Shown one piece after another: positions 43,398-52,426 of a DNA stretch of 62,081 nucleotides (its first letter is position 1; each line of letters begins with the position of its first letter). Location: positions 1-62,081 of the forward strand of contig NZ_BSPC01000008.1 of assembly GCF_030160835.1 (NCBI RefSeq). Direction: 5' to 3'. Position numbers and translations under genes: made by a program. The notes below the pieces were generated by a model. The model saw only the letters and a list, made by a program, of their open reading frames with translations, did no database searches and had not been told where the DNA came from. The DNA is from Labrys miyagiensis (GTDB lineage Bacteria; Pseudomonadota; Alphaproteobacteria; Rhizobiales; Labraceae).

Positions 43398-44447
43398 TCA
43401 TGCGCCCGTCTTCTTGAAGTTCCGGATGGCAGAGCCACGGCGACGCTGGGCGTAGCCGGCAATGCCGATGGCGATGAGCAGGGTCACGCCGTTGAACATG
43501 GGTTCGACCCAAAATGAGCCGCCGAATTGCTGGATGCCGGCGATGCCGACGGCGAGGATGGCAACGCCAACCACGGTGCCCCAGACATTGACGCGGCCGG
43601 GCTTGATGGTGGTCGAGCCGAGAAAGGCGCCGACCAGGGCGGGCAGCAGATATTCAAGCCCCACACTGGCCTGGCCGATGCGAAGCTTCGAAGCGAGTAG
43701 CACGCCCGCCACAGCGGTAAGCGCGCCCGAGGCAACGAAGGCGCCCATGGTGTAGCGTTGCACCGGAATGCCGTTGAGCGCCGCAGCCTTCGGATTGGCG
43801 CCAATGGTGTAGAGATAGCGGCCGATCGGCAGATGCTCGAGGATGAGCCACAGCAGGAAGGCAAGGCCGAGTACGTAGAAGCCCGTGATCGGCAGACCGA
43901 GCACCATGGTGCCGTTGAGCGAGAGGAAGCCCTGCGGCAGCGTCGCCACGACCTGCCGGCCACCGGTGTGCCAGAGTGCGACGGCGTAAAGCACCGTGCC
44001 CGTGCCGAGGGTTGCGATGAAGCTGTCGATACGTGCCACCTCGACCAGCAGGCCGTTGAGCAGGCCCACCAGCGCCCCGAGCAGAATCACCACCAGCACG
44101 GCGACCGGCCAGGGCAAGCCGAACAGCGTCTGCAGGCTGATGGCGAGAATGTGCCAGAGCACGATGCCGTAGCCGACGGTGAGATCGATCTTGCCGGCCG
44201 CCATCGGGATCATGGCTGCCAGGGACAGCATGGCGATGATCGCCTTGTCCGACACGATCGAACGGACATTGAGCATGGTCGGGAAAGTCTGCGGGAGGAT
44301 CAGCGAGAAGAGCATGATCAGCAGAACCGTCAGGATCGGCAAGCCGTAGACCGGCAGGCGCCGAAGCAGGCGCTCGGTGCCCGAAGCATTCTTGAGTTCG
44401 CCGCGCGTCGGCTCGAGCGCATCGGATTTGATCGAGTTGGTTGACAT
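43398..44447 (-). CDS. Sugar ABC transporter permease (RbsC type)
   Basis: The 349-residue product has about nine hydrophobic helices and the RbsC-type segments (AAMIPMAAGKIDLTVG, DSFIATLGTGTVLYAVAL, IGANPKAAALNGIPV). It lies 18 nt after the ATPase gene and 26 nt before the receptor gene. Confidence 0.93.
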   Translation of the reverse strand: MSTNSIKSDALEPTRGELKNASGTERLLRRLPVYGLPILTVLLIMLFSLILPQTFPTMLNVRSIVSDKAIIAMLSLAAMIPMAAGKIDLTVGYGIVLWHILAISLQTLFGLPWPVAVLVVILLGALVGLLNGLLVEVARIDSFIATLGTGTVLYAVALWHTGGRQVVATLPQGFLSLNGTMVLGLPITGFYVLGLAFLLWLILEHLPIGRYLYTIGANPKAAALNGIPVQRYTMGAFVASGALTAVAGVLLASKLRIGQASVGLEYLLPALVGAFLGSTTIKPGRVNVWGTVVGVAILAVGIAGIQQFGGSFWVEPMFNGVTLLIAIGIAGYAQRRRGSAIRNFKKTGA

Positions 44448-44465
44448 GACGTCTCCTTGTATCGC

Positions 44466-45968
44466 TCACGCGGCTTCAGAAGCGGAGGCGGCCGATATCA
44501 CCGCCTCGGTGGTAAGGCCGGCGCCGGCGAGTTCCGCGATGATCCTGCCTCGGTTGAACACCAGGGCGCGGTGGCAGATATGGGCGATCTCCTCGAAATC
44601 GGTGGAGACCACGATGACGGCGAGCCCCTGTTCAAGGGCGCGGGCGATAAGGCGGTAGATGTCTGCCTTGGCACCGACATCGACCCCGGCGGTCGGGTCC
44701 TCTGCCACGAGAAGGCGGCGCCCGGTGGCGAGCCAACGCCCGACCACGACTTTCTGCTGGTTGCCACCCGACAGTCCTTCGATCGGCAGATCCGGATCAT
44801 TGGGCCGCAACCCGACCGACTCGCCAAGTTGAACAGCATTGCGCGCCTCTGCCGAAGGAGAGAGCGGCGAGAACAGGCCCCGCCCTGCCGCACCGGGATT
44901 GAGGAAGGCATTTTCCCGAATGCTGAGCGCTGGTGCGAGCGACTCTTCCATGCGATCTCGGGCGACAAGTCCGATGCCCGCCTTGAGCGCCGCCCTGGGC
45001 GAGGAAAGGTCCGGGCTCCCGCCGTCGAGCGTGATCTTGCCGCGGTGGGGCGCTGCCCCAAACAAAGTGCGGCCAATTTCCTCCTGGCCCGCTCCGCGCA
45101 ATCCGACGAGGCCGAGAAGCTCGCCCTGGTGCACGTCGAAACTCACGGGGCCGGCGGCCGGCGTGACCACGTCGCGCAACACCACGCGGGCCGGTCCGGA
45201 GTGGTATTCGGCCTTGCGGAAGAGATCGAGCGTGGAGCGGCCGACGATGAGGCTGACGAGCTCATCAGGGGTGGTTTCCGCCACCGGCTTCTCGCCGACC
45301 TTGAGGCCGTCGCGCATCACCACCACGCGGTCGGCGATACGGAAGATCTCGTCGAGGCGATGGGAGACGTAGATCATGCCGACACCGCGCGAGCGCAGGC
45401 GGCGCACCGCCTCGAACAATCGCTCGACTTCATCGGCGGGAAGACTGGCGGTGGGCTCGTCGAGCACGAGAAAATCGCAATCCACCACCAAGGCGCGGGC
45501 AATGGCGACGAGCGATTTTTCCGTACGGCTGAGACTGTGGACCCGCATGGTCGGATCGATATCGCAGCCCACCAGTTTCAGTGCCGTCTCGGCGCGGCGC
45601 TCGGCCTGCCGCCAATCGATGACACCGGACCATCGACGTCCGGAAAAGCCTTGCGGCAGGCTCATATTCTCAGCCACTGTCATCCACTCGACCAGGCCGA
45701 GATCCTGATGAATGAAGGCAACGCTTTGGCGCGCGCCGCGGGCTTGGGCTCGATGGCGATAGGGCTCGCCGCCGATGGTGATGTGGCCGCTGTCGGCCCG
45801 GAAAATGCCACCCAAAATCTTGATGAGCGTGGATTTGCCGGCGCCGTTCTCCCCCAACAACGCAACGACCTCGCCGCGGGATACCTCGAGGCTCACGCCC
45901 TTAAGGGCACGTGTGCCTCCGAACGTCTTGACGACGTTCTCGAAGCGCAGAGCTCCCTCCCCTGCCAT
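44466..45968 (-). CDS. Sugar ABC transporter ATPase (two-domain RbsA type)
   Basis: The 500-residue ATPase has two nucleotide-binding domains: Walker A GENGAGKST, Walker B FLVLDEPTAS in the first; the second has the signature LSGGNQQKVVVGRWL. ATG 45968 was chosen over the in-frame 45995. It is the first gene of the transporter operon, with a GntR-type palindrome 71 nt upstream. Confidence 0.94.
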   Translation of the reverse strand: MAGEGALRFENVVKTFGGTRALKGVSLEVSRGEVVALLGENGAGKSTLIKILGGIFRADSGHITIGGEPYRHRAQARGARQSVAFIHQDLGLVEWMTVAENMSLPQGFSGRRWSGVIDWRQAERRAETALKLVGCDIDPTMRVHSLSRTEKSLVAIARALVVDCDFLVLDEPTASLPADEVERLFEAVRRLRSRGVGMIYVSHRLDEIFRIADRVVVMRDGLKVGEKPVAETTPDELVSLIVGRSTLDLFRKAEYHSGPARVVLRDVVTPAAGPVSFDVHQGELLGLVGLRGAGQEEIGRTLFGAAPHRGKITLDGGSPDLSSPRAALKAGIGLVARDRMEESLAPALSIRENAFLNPGAAGRGLFSPLSPSAEARNAVQLGESVGLRPNDPDLPIEGLSGGNQQKVVVGRWLATGRRLLVAEDPTAGVDVGAKADIYRLIARALEQGLAVIVVSTDFEEIAHICHRALVFNRGRIIAELAGAGLTTEAVISAASASEAA

Positions 45969-46038
45969 GACATTCCCCTCCCAGGTTGGGGCCATGAGGG
46001 CCCTCTTTGAACTGAACTTGGCGCTGCGCCGCTTGAAG

Positions 46039-46069
46039 ATGTTATCGATAACATTTTGTCTTCCGGCAA
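46039..46069 (-). promoter_or_regulatory. GntR-type operator and promoter of the sugar transporter operon
   Basis: The perfect palindrome atgttatcgataacat occupies 46039-46054. Reading leftward, TTGCCG (46064-46069) and GATAAC (46041-46046) are a candidate -35/-10 pair with 17-nt spacing, so the operator covers the -10. Confidence 0.75.
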
Positions 46070-46115
46070 GGCAGGCCTATCTTTCGTTTACCGACCTCGA
46101 CGATTCACATGTCTG

Positions 46116-47009
46116 CTACTGTTCGCGAAAGCCCGAAAACTGCAGCATGATAGCGGCTGTGTCAGCCGGGCCGAGGCCGGCGGCCAACAAGGAGCGATGC
46201 AGCTCCGTTATCAGGCCCGTTAACGGCAGAGGCAGGCGCGCGCCGCTGGAAAACGCCTGCACGGCCTCAAGATCCTTCATCATGTTGTCGATGCGCCCGG
46301 TCGGCGAATAGTCGCGGCGAGCCATTTTGGGGCCGAATTCCTGCAGAATGCTGCTGTCGGCCCGCCCGCCCTTCAAGGCTTCGGCGAGACGGGTGGCATC
46401 CACACCACCCGCTTCCGCCAGTCGAACCGCCTCGGCCACCGCCTGAAAACCGATGGCGCAGAGTATCTGGTTGACCAGCTTGGTGGTCTGCCCCGCTCCG
46501 CTTGGCCCCATATGGGTGTAATTGGCACAAAGGCTGTCCATCACGGACCGAGCCCGCTGCACGTCTTCCGGCGCTCCGCCGGCCATCACGGTGAGTCTCC
46601 CCGCCAGCGCTCCCGGCGCTCCGCCTGACAACGGTGCATCGACCCAGCGCATGCCTGTGCTCGAGGCCAGGTCCCCTGCGAACAAACGGGTCGAGACCGG
46701 ATCGATCGAGGACATATCGATCAATAATCCCTCGGCATCTGCTCCCTCCGCGATGCCGCCTACCCCGAATACGGCAGCGTGGACAATGGCGGCCGAGTTC
46801 AGGCTGGTGATGACGAAGCTGCTCGCCCTCGCCGCCTCAGCCGCGCTTTGCGCTGCCTTGCCACCCTTTGCGACAACAGCCGCAACCTTGACCGGCTCGA
46901 GATCGAACACCGTCACATGATGTCCGCTTGCCAGCAACCGCGTGGCGATGGCGGAGCCCATGATTCCCGCTCCGACAATGGAGACAGCAGGCCTGTCGTG
47001 TACGCTCAT
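46116..47009 (-). CDS. Beta-hydroxyacid dehydrogenase (3-HIBADH/6PGDH superfamily)
   Basis: The 297-residue product has the Rossmann start SIVGAGIMGSAIATRLLASG and the substrate loop APLSGGAPGALAGRLTVMAGG, plus the catalytic Lys in GAGQTTKLVNQILCA. The family oxidises tartronate semialdehyde, hydroxyisobutyrate or related acids. In a gluconate cluster it may act on an aldonate by-product. It overlaps gntK by 4 nt. Confidence 0.88.
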   Translation of the reverse strand: MSVHDRPAVSIVGAGIMGSAIATRLLASGHHVTVFDLEPVKVAAVVAKGGKAAQSAAEAARASSFVITSLNSAAIVHAAVFGVGGIAEGADAEGLLIDMSSIDPVSTRLFAGDLASSTGMRWVDAPLSGGAPGALAGRLTVMAGGAPEDVQRARSVMDSLCANYTHMGPSGAGQTTKLVNQILCAIGFQAVAEAVRLAEAGGVDATRLAEALKGGRADSSILQEFGPKMARRDYSPTGRIDNMMKDLEAVQAFSSGARLPLPLTGLITELHRSLLAAGLGPADTAAIMLQFSGFREQ

Positions 47010-47557
47010 CGGCTGGTCTCCTGTCCGGTGCCCTCATCCGTGCCGCGTTTGCAAAGTGCAATCCAGGCCAGACCTGCAATCTCTTCGACACCACGCGTGA
47101 CCGCCAGCCTCAGGACATCCTTTTCGTCCGCTGAGGGATTCTCCAGGGTCGCGAACTGGCTCTCGATCAAACTGGCGGGCATGAAGTGATCCTTGCGCAT
47201 GGCGAGACGCGTATGCACCGTCTCAGGCTCGATATCGAGGAAGACGAAGGCCACAGTACGTCCCGCTCCCGCACGAATGCGGTCGCGATATGCGCGCTTC
47301 AAGGATGAGCACGCGATCACGATGCCGCGTGGATAGGTGACCGTATCGGCCAGATGCGTCCCGACGCGTGACAGCCACGGCCAGCGGTCGTCGTCGGTCA
47401 ACGGCAGACCAGCAGCCATCCGGGCTATGCTTTCTGGTGCATGGAGACTGTCTGCATCGACAAACGGGATCGCGAGGCTCGCCGCCAGGGCCGCGCCGAC
47501 ACTCGATTTCCCGGAACCACTCACGCCCATCACAACGATCGCCCTGCGCATGGTCAC
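47006..47557 (-). CDS. gntK: Gluconokinase
   Basis: The 183-residue product has the P-loop GVSGSGKSSVG and the family motif FVDADSLHAPESIARMAAGLPLTDDDR, both diagnostic of GntK. It phosphorylates gluconate to 6-phosphogluconate. The C-terminal 50 residues retain RKDHFMPASLIESQF, the normal gluconokinase segment. It overlaps idnO by 4 nt. An internal Met at 47551 is also a possible start. Confidence 0.95.
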   Translation of the reverse strand: MTMRRAIVVMGVSGSGKSSVGAALAASLAIPFVDADSLHAPESIARMAAGLPLTDDDRWPWLSRVGTHLADTVTYPRGIVIACSSLKRAYRDRIRAGAGRTVAFVFLDIEPETVHTRLAMRKDHFMPASLIESQFATLENPSADEKDVLRLAVTRGVEEIAGLAWIALCKRGTDEGTGQETSR

Positions 47558-48315
47558 AGGCTCGCCGTAATGCCGCCGTCGACGTAGAGAATATGGCCGT
47601 TGACGAAGCTGGATGCCTCGGACGCCAGAAAGATCGCCGCCCCGGCCAGTTCATGCACCTCGCCCCAGCGGCCGGCCGGAGTACGCTTTTCCAGCCATCC
47701 GGAAAAGGCGGTGTCGGCGACCAGCGCGGCATTGAGCTCGGTCTTGAAATAACCAGGCCCGATGGCATTGATCTGAAGTCCGTGACGCGCCCAGTCGGTT
47801 GCCATGCCCTTGGTCAGCATCTTGATGGCCCCCTTGGTAGCGGTATAGGGCGCGATTCCCGGCCGCGCCAATTCGCTCTGCACCGAACAGATGTTGATGA
47901 TCTTGCCGCGGCCGCGCGGAATCATCCGTCGTGCAACCGCCTGCCCCATCAGGAAGGCGCTGTCGATATTGGTAGCGCAGAGACGCCGCCAGGCCTCGAG
48001 CGGAAACTCTTCCAAGGGAGCACGATGCTGAATGCCGGCATTGTTGATGAGAATGTCGATCGGGCCGGACGTATCTTCGATGTCGCCTACGCCCAGCGCC
48101 ACGGCGTCCGGATCAGTGACGTCGAAAGCCGCCGACACGGCGTCGTAGCCCTTGGCGGCCAGGACTGATCGGGCTACTTCCAGACGATCGGGATCGCGGG
48201 CATTGAGAACGATCGCTGCGCCGGCAGACGCCAACGCCTCGGCGACGGCAAAGCCGATGCCTTTGCTGGAACCGGTAATGAGCGCCCTACGCCCGCTGAG
48301 ATCGAACAACGCCAC
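47554..48315 (-). CDS. idnO: Gluconate 5-dehydrogenase, SDR family
   Basis: The 253-residue short-chain dehydrogenase has the NAD(P) loop TGSSKGIGFAVA, NNAGIQHR, and the catalytic YTATK with upstream Ser (CSVQSE). It resembles IdnO, which reduces 5-ketogluconate to gluconate. It is the first gene of its operon; the promoter with a GntR operator lies 60-90 nt upstream. Confidence 0.9.
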   Translation of the reverse strand: MALFDLSGRRALITGSSKGIGFAVAEALASAGAAIVLNARDPDRLEVARSVLAAKGYDAVSAAFDVTDPDAVALGVGDIEDTSGPIDILINNAGIQHRAPLEEFPLEAWRRLCATNIDSAFLMGQAVARRMIPRGRGKIINICSVQSELARPGIAPYTATKGAIKMLTKGMATDWARHGLQINAIGPGYFKTELNAALVADTAFSGWLEKRTPAGRWGEVHELAGAAIFLASEASSFVNGHILYVDGGITASL

Positions 48316-48375
48316 GAAAACCTCCCTTTAGGTACCTCATAGCGGCCGAGATACCTGACACTCGAAGTGTTGGAA

Positions 48376-48404
48376 ATGATATCGATAACAATTTTATTGT
48401 CAAC
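48376..48404 (-). promoter_or_regulatory. Promoter and GntR-type operator of idnO-gntK
   Basis: Reading leftward, TTGACA (48399-48404) and TATCAT (48376-48381) form a -35/-10 pair with 17-nt spacing. The operator atgatatcgataacaa (48376-48391) matches the 46039 palindrome at 14 of 16 positions and overlaps the -10. Confidence 0.8.
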
Positions 48405-48491
48405 ACAATCGTGTCCTGGAGGTAAATCTTTCTAATTCCTGCCGGATTTCGTACCATCGGCCACATAGGCGGCTTGTGTTGAGCGAAATAT

Positions 48492-48507
48492 ATGATATCG
48501 ATAACAC
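48492..48507 (+). promoter_or_regulatory. GntR-type operator of the plus-strand sugar operon
   Basis: The site atgatatcgataacac matches the 46039 palindrome at 14 of 16 positions. It sits 24 nt upstream of the chosen GTG of the 2-hydroxyacid dehydrogenase gene and would cover an in-frame ATG at 48492, which argues against that start. Confidence 0.75.
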
Positions 48508-48530
48508 AAGAATCATCAGGAGAGACGCCC

Positions 48531-49508
48531 GTGAATGTCAGCGGCCCCGTATCGGCACCGCAATCTTATTTCTCGATGCCCCACGTCTTGATGCTCGGCC
48601 CCTATCCCGACTGGGATATGCTGCCGATGGAAGCCTCCTATCGCCTGCACAAATTATGGGAGCAAGAGGGGAGCGACACGCTCGCCGAGAACCGCAATTC
48701 TGTCCGTGCCATTGCAACGCGCGGCGAACTCGGGGCCAACAAGGCCCTGATCGACGCGCTGCCCAATCTTGAGATCATTGCTTGCTACGGCGTCGGCACC
48801 GATGCCATCGACCTTCCGACGGCCCGCGAGCGCCGCATCCGGGTGACCAACACCCCCGATGTCCTGACCGGCGACGTCGCCGATATTGCCGTCGGCCTGG
48901 CGTTGGCGACCATGCGGCGCCTTCCGGCGGGGGACGCCCATGTCCGCTCCGGTGCTTGGGCACAGGGAAACATGGGGCTGGTTACGCGGTTTCATGGCAA
49001 GAAAGTCGGCATTGTCGGATTCGGGCGTATCGGCTCGACCATCGCCCGGCGCGTCTCCGGCTTCGATGTCGAGATCGGCTACTTTGACCGATCGGCCCGG
49101 TCGGATGCGCCGCACCTTTTCTTCCCCGATATTCTCGCACTTGCTGCCTGGTCGGACGTCCTGATCGTAACCCTGGCCGGCGGCGCATCGACTCACAAGC
49201 TCGTCGGCGCCGAGGTTTTCCGGGCGCTCGGGCCAAAGGGCTTTCTCGTCAACGTTTCTCGTGGCTCCACGATCGATGAGCCGGCACTGCTCGACGCGCT
49301 GGAAAGCAAGATCATCGCCGGCGCCGGGCTCGACGTATTCTGGAACGAACCATCGATAGATCCGCGTTTTGCCGCGATCGATACCGTCGTGCTCCAGCCC
49401 CACCACGCCAGCGGCACGGTGGAAACCAGGCAGGCGATGGGCCAGCTCGTCCGCGACAATCTTGCGGCCCATTTTGCCGGCCGGCCCCTCCTCACTCCGG
49501 TCGCCTGA
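48531..49508 (+). CDS. D-2-hydroxyacid dehydrogenase (2-ketoaldonate reductase type)
   Basis: The product of 325 residues starts at GTG 48531 with aggaga 7 nt ahead. The Rossmann loop GIVGFGRIGSTIA, Arg in NVSRGSTIDEPAL, Glu in DVFWNEP and the His in LQPHHASGT are present. It resembles GhrB-type glyoxylate/2-ketogluconate reductases. It starts the plus-strand operon with idnD. Confidence 0.9.
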   Translation: MNVSGPVSAPQSYFSMPHVLMLGPYPDWDMLPMEASYRLHKLWEQEGSDTLAENRNSVRAIATRGELGANKALIDALPNLEIIACYGVGTDAIDLPTARERRIRVTNTPDVLTGDVADIAVGLALATMRRLPAGDAHVRSGAWAQGNMGLVTRFHGKKVGIVGFGRIGSTIARRVSGFDVEIGYFDRSARSDAPHLFFPDILALAAWSDVLIVTLAGGASTHKLVGAEVFRALGPKGFLVNVSRGSTIDEPALLDALESKIIAGAGLDVFWNEPSIDPRFAAIDTVVLQPHHASGTVETRQAMGQLVRDNLAAHFAGRPLLTPVA

Positions 49509-49517
49509 GAGGTCGTC

Positions 49518-50546
49518 ATGCGCGCTCTTGTAATTCACGCTGCCAGGGATCTTCGCGTGGAAGACCGTGATCCCGGTCGCCTTGGCGCAGGACAGGTCAT
49601 GGTGCGGGTCAAGGCCGGCGGCATCTGCGGTTCGGACCTGCATTATTTCAACCATGGTGGTTTCGGCGTCATAAAGCTGCAGGAGCCCATGATCCTCGGT
49701 CACGAGGTTGCCGGCGAAATCATCGAGATCGCATCGGATGTCAGCTCGCTCAGCCTGGGGGATCAGGTCGCCGTCAATCCCAGCAGGCCATGCGCTCATT
49801 GCCGCTATTGCCTGCAAGGATTGCCCAACCAGTGCGTAGATATGCGCTTTTATGGCAGTGCCATGCGCATGCCCCACGTACAGGGCGCCTTCCGCGAGCT
49901 GCTCGTCTGCGACGCGGTGCAATGCGAGGCGGCGATGAACGCCACCGCGGCCCAACTCGCCCTGGTCGAGCCTTTCGCGGTTGCGCTCCACGCCATTTCA
50001 CGCGCCGGGCCTCTGCTGGGCCAGCGGATCCTGATAACGGGCTGCGGGCCGATCGGCGCCCTGGTCGTGGCTGCCGCACGTTTTCATGGAGCAGCCGAGA
50101 TCATCGTGACGGATGTCGTAGACGAGCCGCTGGCTATCGCGCGCACGCTGGGCGCCGACTGCACCATCAATGTGGCGACAGAGCCGGAAACGCTCGCGGC
50201 GCTCGCGGCGGACAAAGGCAGTGTCGGTGTGATGTTCGAATGTTCCGGCAATGAGCGGGCCTTGCGTGCCGGGCTCGACGTCATGCAGCCACGCGGCATC
50301 GTCGTTCAGCTTGGACTCGGCGGTGACGTATCCCTCCCGCAGAATCTCGTCGTCGCTAAGGAGATTTCAATCATGGGCTCCTTCCGCTTTCATGCGGAAT
50401 TTGCTTTGGCCGTACGGCTCATTGATGAGCGCAAGGTTGATCTCCAGCCACTCCTTGCCACGAGCTTTGGGCTGGAGGAGGCAAAGCAAGCCTTCGAAAT
50501 GGCGAATGACCGGCGACAGGCAATGAAGGTGCAGCTGGTTTTCTGA
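49518..50546 (+). CDS. idnD: L-idonate 5-dehydrogenase (zinc MDR)
   Basis: The 342-residue zinc alcohol dehydrogenase has the catalytic zinc Cys (GGICGSDLHYFNHGG) and GHEVAGEI with the His, the structural Cys cluster (CAHCRYCLQGLPNQC), and the Rossmann loop ITGCGPIGALVV. It resembles IdnD, oxidising L-idonate to 5-ketogluconate, the IdnO substrate. Only 9 nt separate it from the reductase gene. Confidence 0.88.
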   Translation: MRALVIHAARDLRVEDRDPGRLGAGQVMVRVKAGGICGSDLHYFNHGGFGVIKLQEPMILGHEVAGEIIEIASDVSSLSLGDQVAVNPSRPCAHCRYCLQGLPNQCVDMRFYGSAMRMPHVQGAFRELLVCDAVQCEAAMNATAAQLALVEPFAVALHAISRAGPLLGQRILITGCGPIGALVVAAARFHGAAEIIVTDVVDEPLAIARTLGADCTINVATEPETLAALAADKGSVGVMFECSGNERALRAGLDVMQPRGIVVQLGLGGDVSLPQNLVVAKEISIMGSFRFHAEFALAVRLIDERKVDLQPLLATSFGLEEAKQAFEMANDRRQAMKVQLVF

Positions 50547-50704
50547 ACAGATGTGATGAGGCGGCAATCTCGCGTTTGGACCTCCAATGGCTTCAGCCAG
50601 TTCTGTCGCCGATTTCAAAGTGACCCGAGAATGTCGACGTCGAATGACTGTGGAACGGAGCGGCGACATGGGCGCCTCGAAATTTCCCAAGGCACCCTTT
50701 CCGC

Positions 50705-50828
50705 TTAGAACCTCATAACGACAAACTTGATCTGCGTATAAGCATCCACGGACTCTCCGCCATATTCCCTGCCAAGACCGGATTGTTTGTAACCGCCGAA
50801 CGGAAAAATCGGATCGAATTCGAAGAAC
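50705..50828 (-). pseudogene. C-terminal stump of an aldehyde dehydrogenase
   Basis: Reading leftward the frame gives FPFGGYKQSGLGREYGG then SVDAYTQIKFVV and a TAA stop at 50705-50707. This is the classical ALDH C terminus (GGxKxSGxGRE). The gene body is missing; the homology stops where the IS6-type element begins at about 50829, so the IS truncated it. Confidence 0.85.
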
Positions 50829-51637
50829 GGGCGCTGTCGGCGCAACTGCAGGCTGGTTCCAGCAAGTGCAAGAAGGCCAAACCGAACCTTGGTTCAGGCT
50901 GCGATGGCTCGCCACTCTGCCAAGGCGGCCGAGCGTCTCTGCTTGTAGGTTTCTCGGCTGACGAGGTGGCGCTCCGAATTGAAGTGGTTGTGGATCTGGC
51001 TATGGACCGCGACAAATTTCTGGAGACTCTTTGTCTTCCGGAATAGGAGCATCGCCGCCTCTCGCCGTCGAAATGGTTGGTGAGAATTCTCGGCCCGGTT
51101 GTTCTTCCAGCGGCCGATTTGCCGGCGCTCGAGGTTGCCGATTTCCCGCGCAAGCCGTCGGTGACGATGACCTCAGGACGACCATAGCGCTTCATGGCTT
51201 TCTTAAGGAATTTCAACGCTTGGGTCTTGTCCCGGGTCTTGCTGACGAAGAACTCCAACACCTCGCCCTCGTGATCGACGGCCCGCCAAAGATAGGGGAG
51301 CTCGCCGTTGACCTTCACGAAAGCCTCATCGATATGCCAGCGTTCACAGCTTAAGTTGCCATCCCTCATCCGCCTCTTGCGGATGGCACCGGCGAACAGC
51401 AGGCCGAAGCGGTTCCACCAAAATCTCACCGTCACATGGCAGATGTCGATGCCGCGCTCATGCAGCAGGTCCTCAACATTCCTCAAAGACAAGGGGTAAC
51501 GCACGTATATCATCACGGCCAGGCGGATCACCTCCGGCGACGAATTGAAATAGCGAAACAGATTGGGTTTGGGGCGCGCCATCCTCGCTCCCTACCCTTC
51601 CGGGCCAGCCTCGGGCAATTTACTCTGACACAGCCCA
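50829..51637 (-). mobile_element. IS6-family element, copy 1
   Basis: The right end is tctgacacagccc (about 51624-51636), preceded by ggcaattta; the left end gggcgctgtcggcgcaac at about 50829 is a diverged match of the same terminus. The length of about 810 bp fits IS6. Copy 2 (55224-56047) lies in the same orientation, making a composite arrangement. Confidence 0.75.
50894..51582 (-). pseudogene. IS6-family transposase, frameshifted by a 19-bp deletion
   Basis: The frame starts like IS6 (MARPKPNLFRYFNSSPEVIR) and holds HIDEAFVKVN (first Asp) and VTDG (second Asp). At about 51150, 19 bp present in copy 2 are missing, so translation leaves the frame; the proper C terminus (NNRAENSHQ, ending AEWRAIAA) continues in another frame to a TGA at 50894. 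It is not expected to be active. Confidence 0.85.
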
Positions 51638-51991
51638 CAATTTCCTTCCTCGTCATGGCCTGTTTCTGATTTGGGAGACGACCTGTTTTGAGGGTGAAGA
51701 TCGGGAGGGTTGGATGGAACGCTTCCGTCAGATCCGCCCACAATGGCCAGCGATCAACGATGAAGAATTCGCTTCTTTTGATAGTCATCATCGTGCCTCG
51801 GACTATCCCGAGACGTCAGCGACATGGAGCGGAATGGGTCTTGACGCAGGCTTCGATCGAGCCGACGAGTTGATGACGGCGCCAAACAAGTTGGCCCGCG
51901 TCTATCGCTTCCGCCACCTCTGAGCTGGGCGCGTCGGGCTCGCATGTGGGGGCTCAGAATTAAATGCGGTATGTGAGAGCCATTAACGTCG
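51638..51991. other. Gene-poor stretch right of IS6 copy 1
   Basis: A 69-codon plus frame at 51714-51923 (MERFRQIRPQWPAINDEEFA) has no recognised family and no good ribosome site. No tandem repeats or hairpins were noticed. It may be remnant sequence carried by the IS pair. Confidence 0.45.
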
Positions 51992-52318
51992 TTATGCGAA
52001 TCCCCTGCCAGGCTCGTCTTTGGCACCGCACACGACTACTGGCTCAGGCATCGGCCGATCGCCCAATTCGTTCGAAAACAGCCAAATCTCGCGGATCGCC
52101 TCCAGGAGACGGCGCAAGGGCTGAAGCCATATCAGCGAGTAGGGATTATTGCTGCAGCCGACCACTGGGGCGCGCTTTGCCTGTTCGGCAACGTAGCGAG
52201 CGATGTAGCTATCAAGAGTGGCGCGGAACTCCTCCTCGCGAGAGCACGCTTCGTTTGCTGGTCGCGCCGTCGGATCCGCAACATCGGCAAACGGCCTTTC
52301 AAATGCAATCGCCGACAT
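51992..52318 (-). CDS. Hypothetical protein
   Basis: The 108-residue product starts behind a very strong Shine-Dalgarno (aaggagg, 8 nt ahead), so it is probably real. It has several charged and Trp-rich helical parts (SLIWLQPLRRLLEAIREIWL). No domain is recognised. It is divergent from the CadC-like regulator gene. Confidence 0.65.
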   Translation of the reverse strand: MSAIAFERPFADVADPTARPANEACSREEEFRATLDSYIARYVAEQAKRAPVVGCSNNPYSLIWLQPLRRLLEAIREIWLFSNELGDRPMPEPVVVCGAKDEPGRGFA

Positions 52319-52426
52319 GATCGCTCCTCCTTATTCTGTCGAAAGAAGATGAGCGACTCGTGGCCCGATGTCTTAAAGCGAGCCCTAATGGTTCCGAAAA
52401 GGTGCGAAAAGTTGTAAATTACCGCT

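Noticed and set aside
44457-46010. 517-codon plus-strand frame
   Set aside because: It is antisense to the sugar ABC ATPase, which has both Walker motifs and the signature; the antisense product has no family features.
48654-49991. 445-codon minus-strand frame
   Set aside because: It is antisense to the 2-hydroxyacid dehydrogenase and idnD genes, which have clear catalytic motifs.
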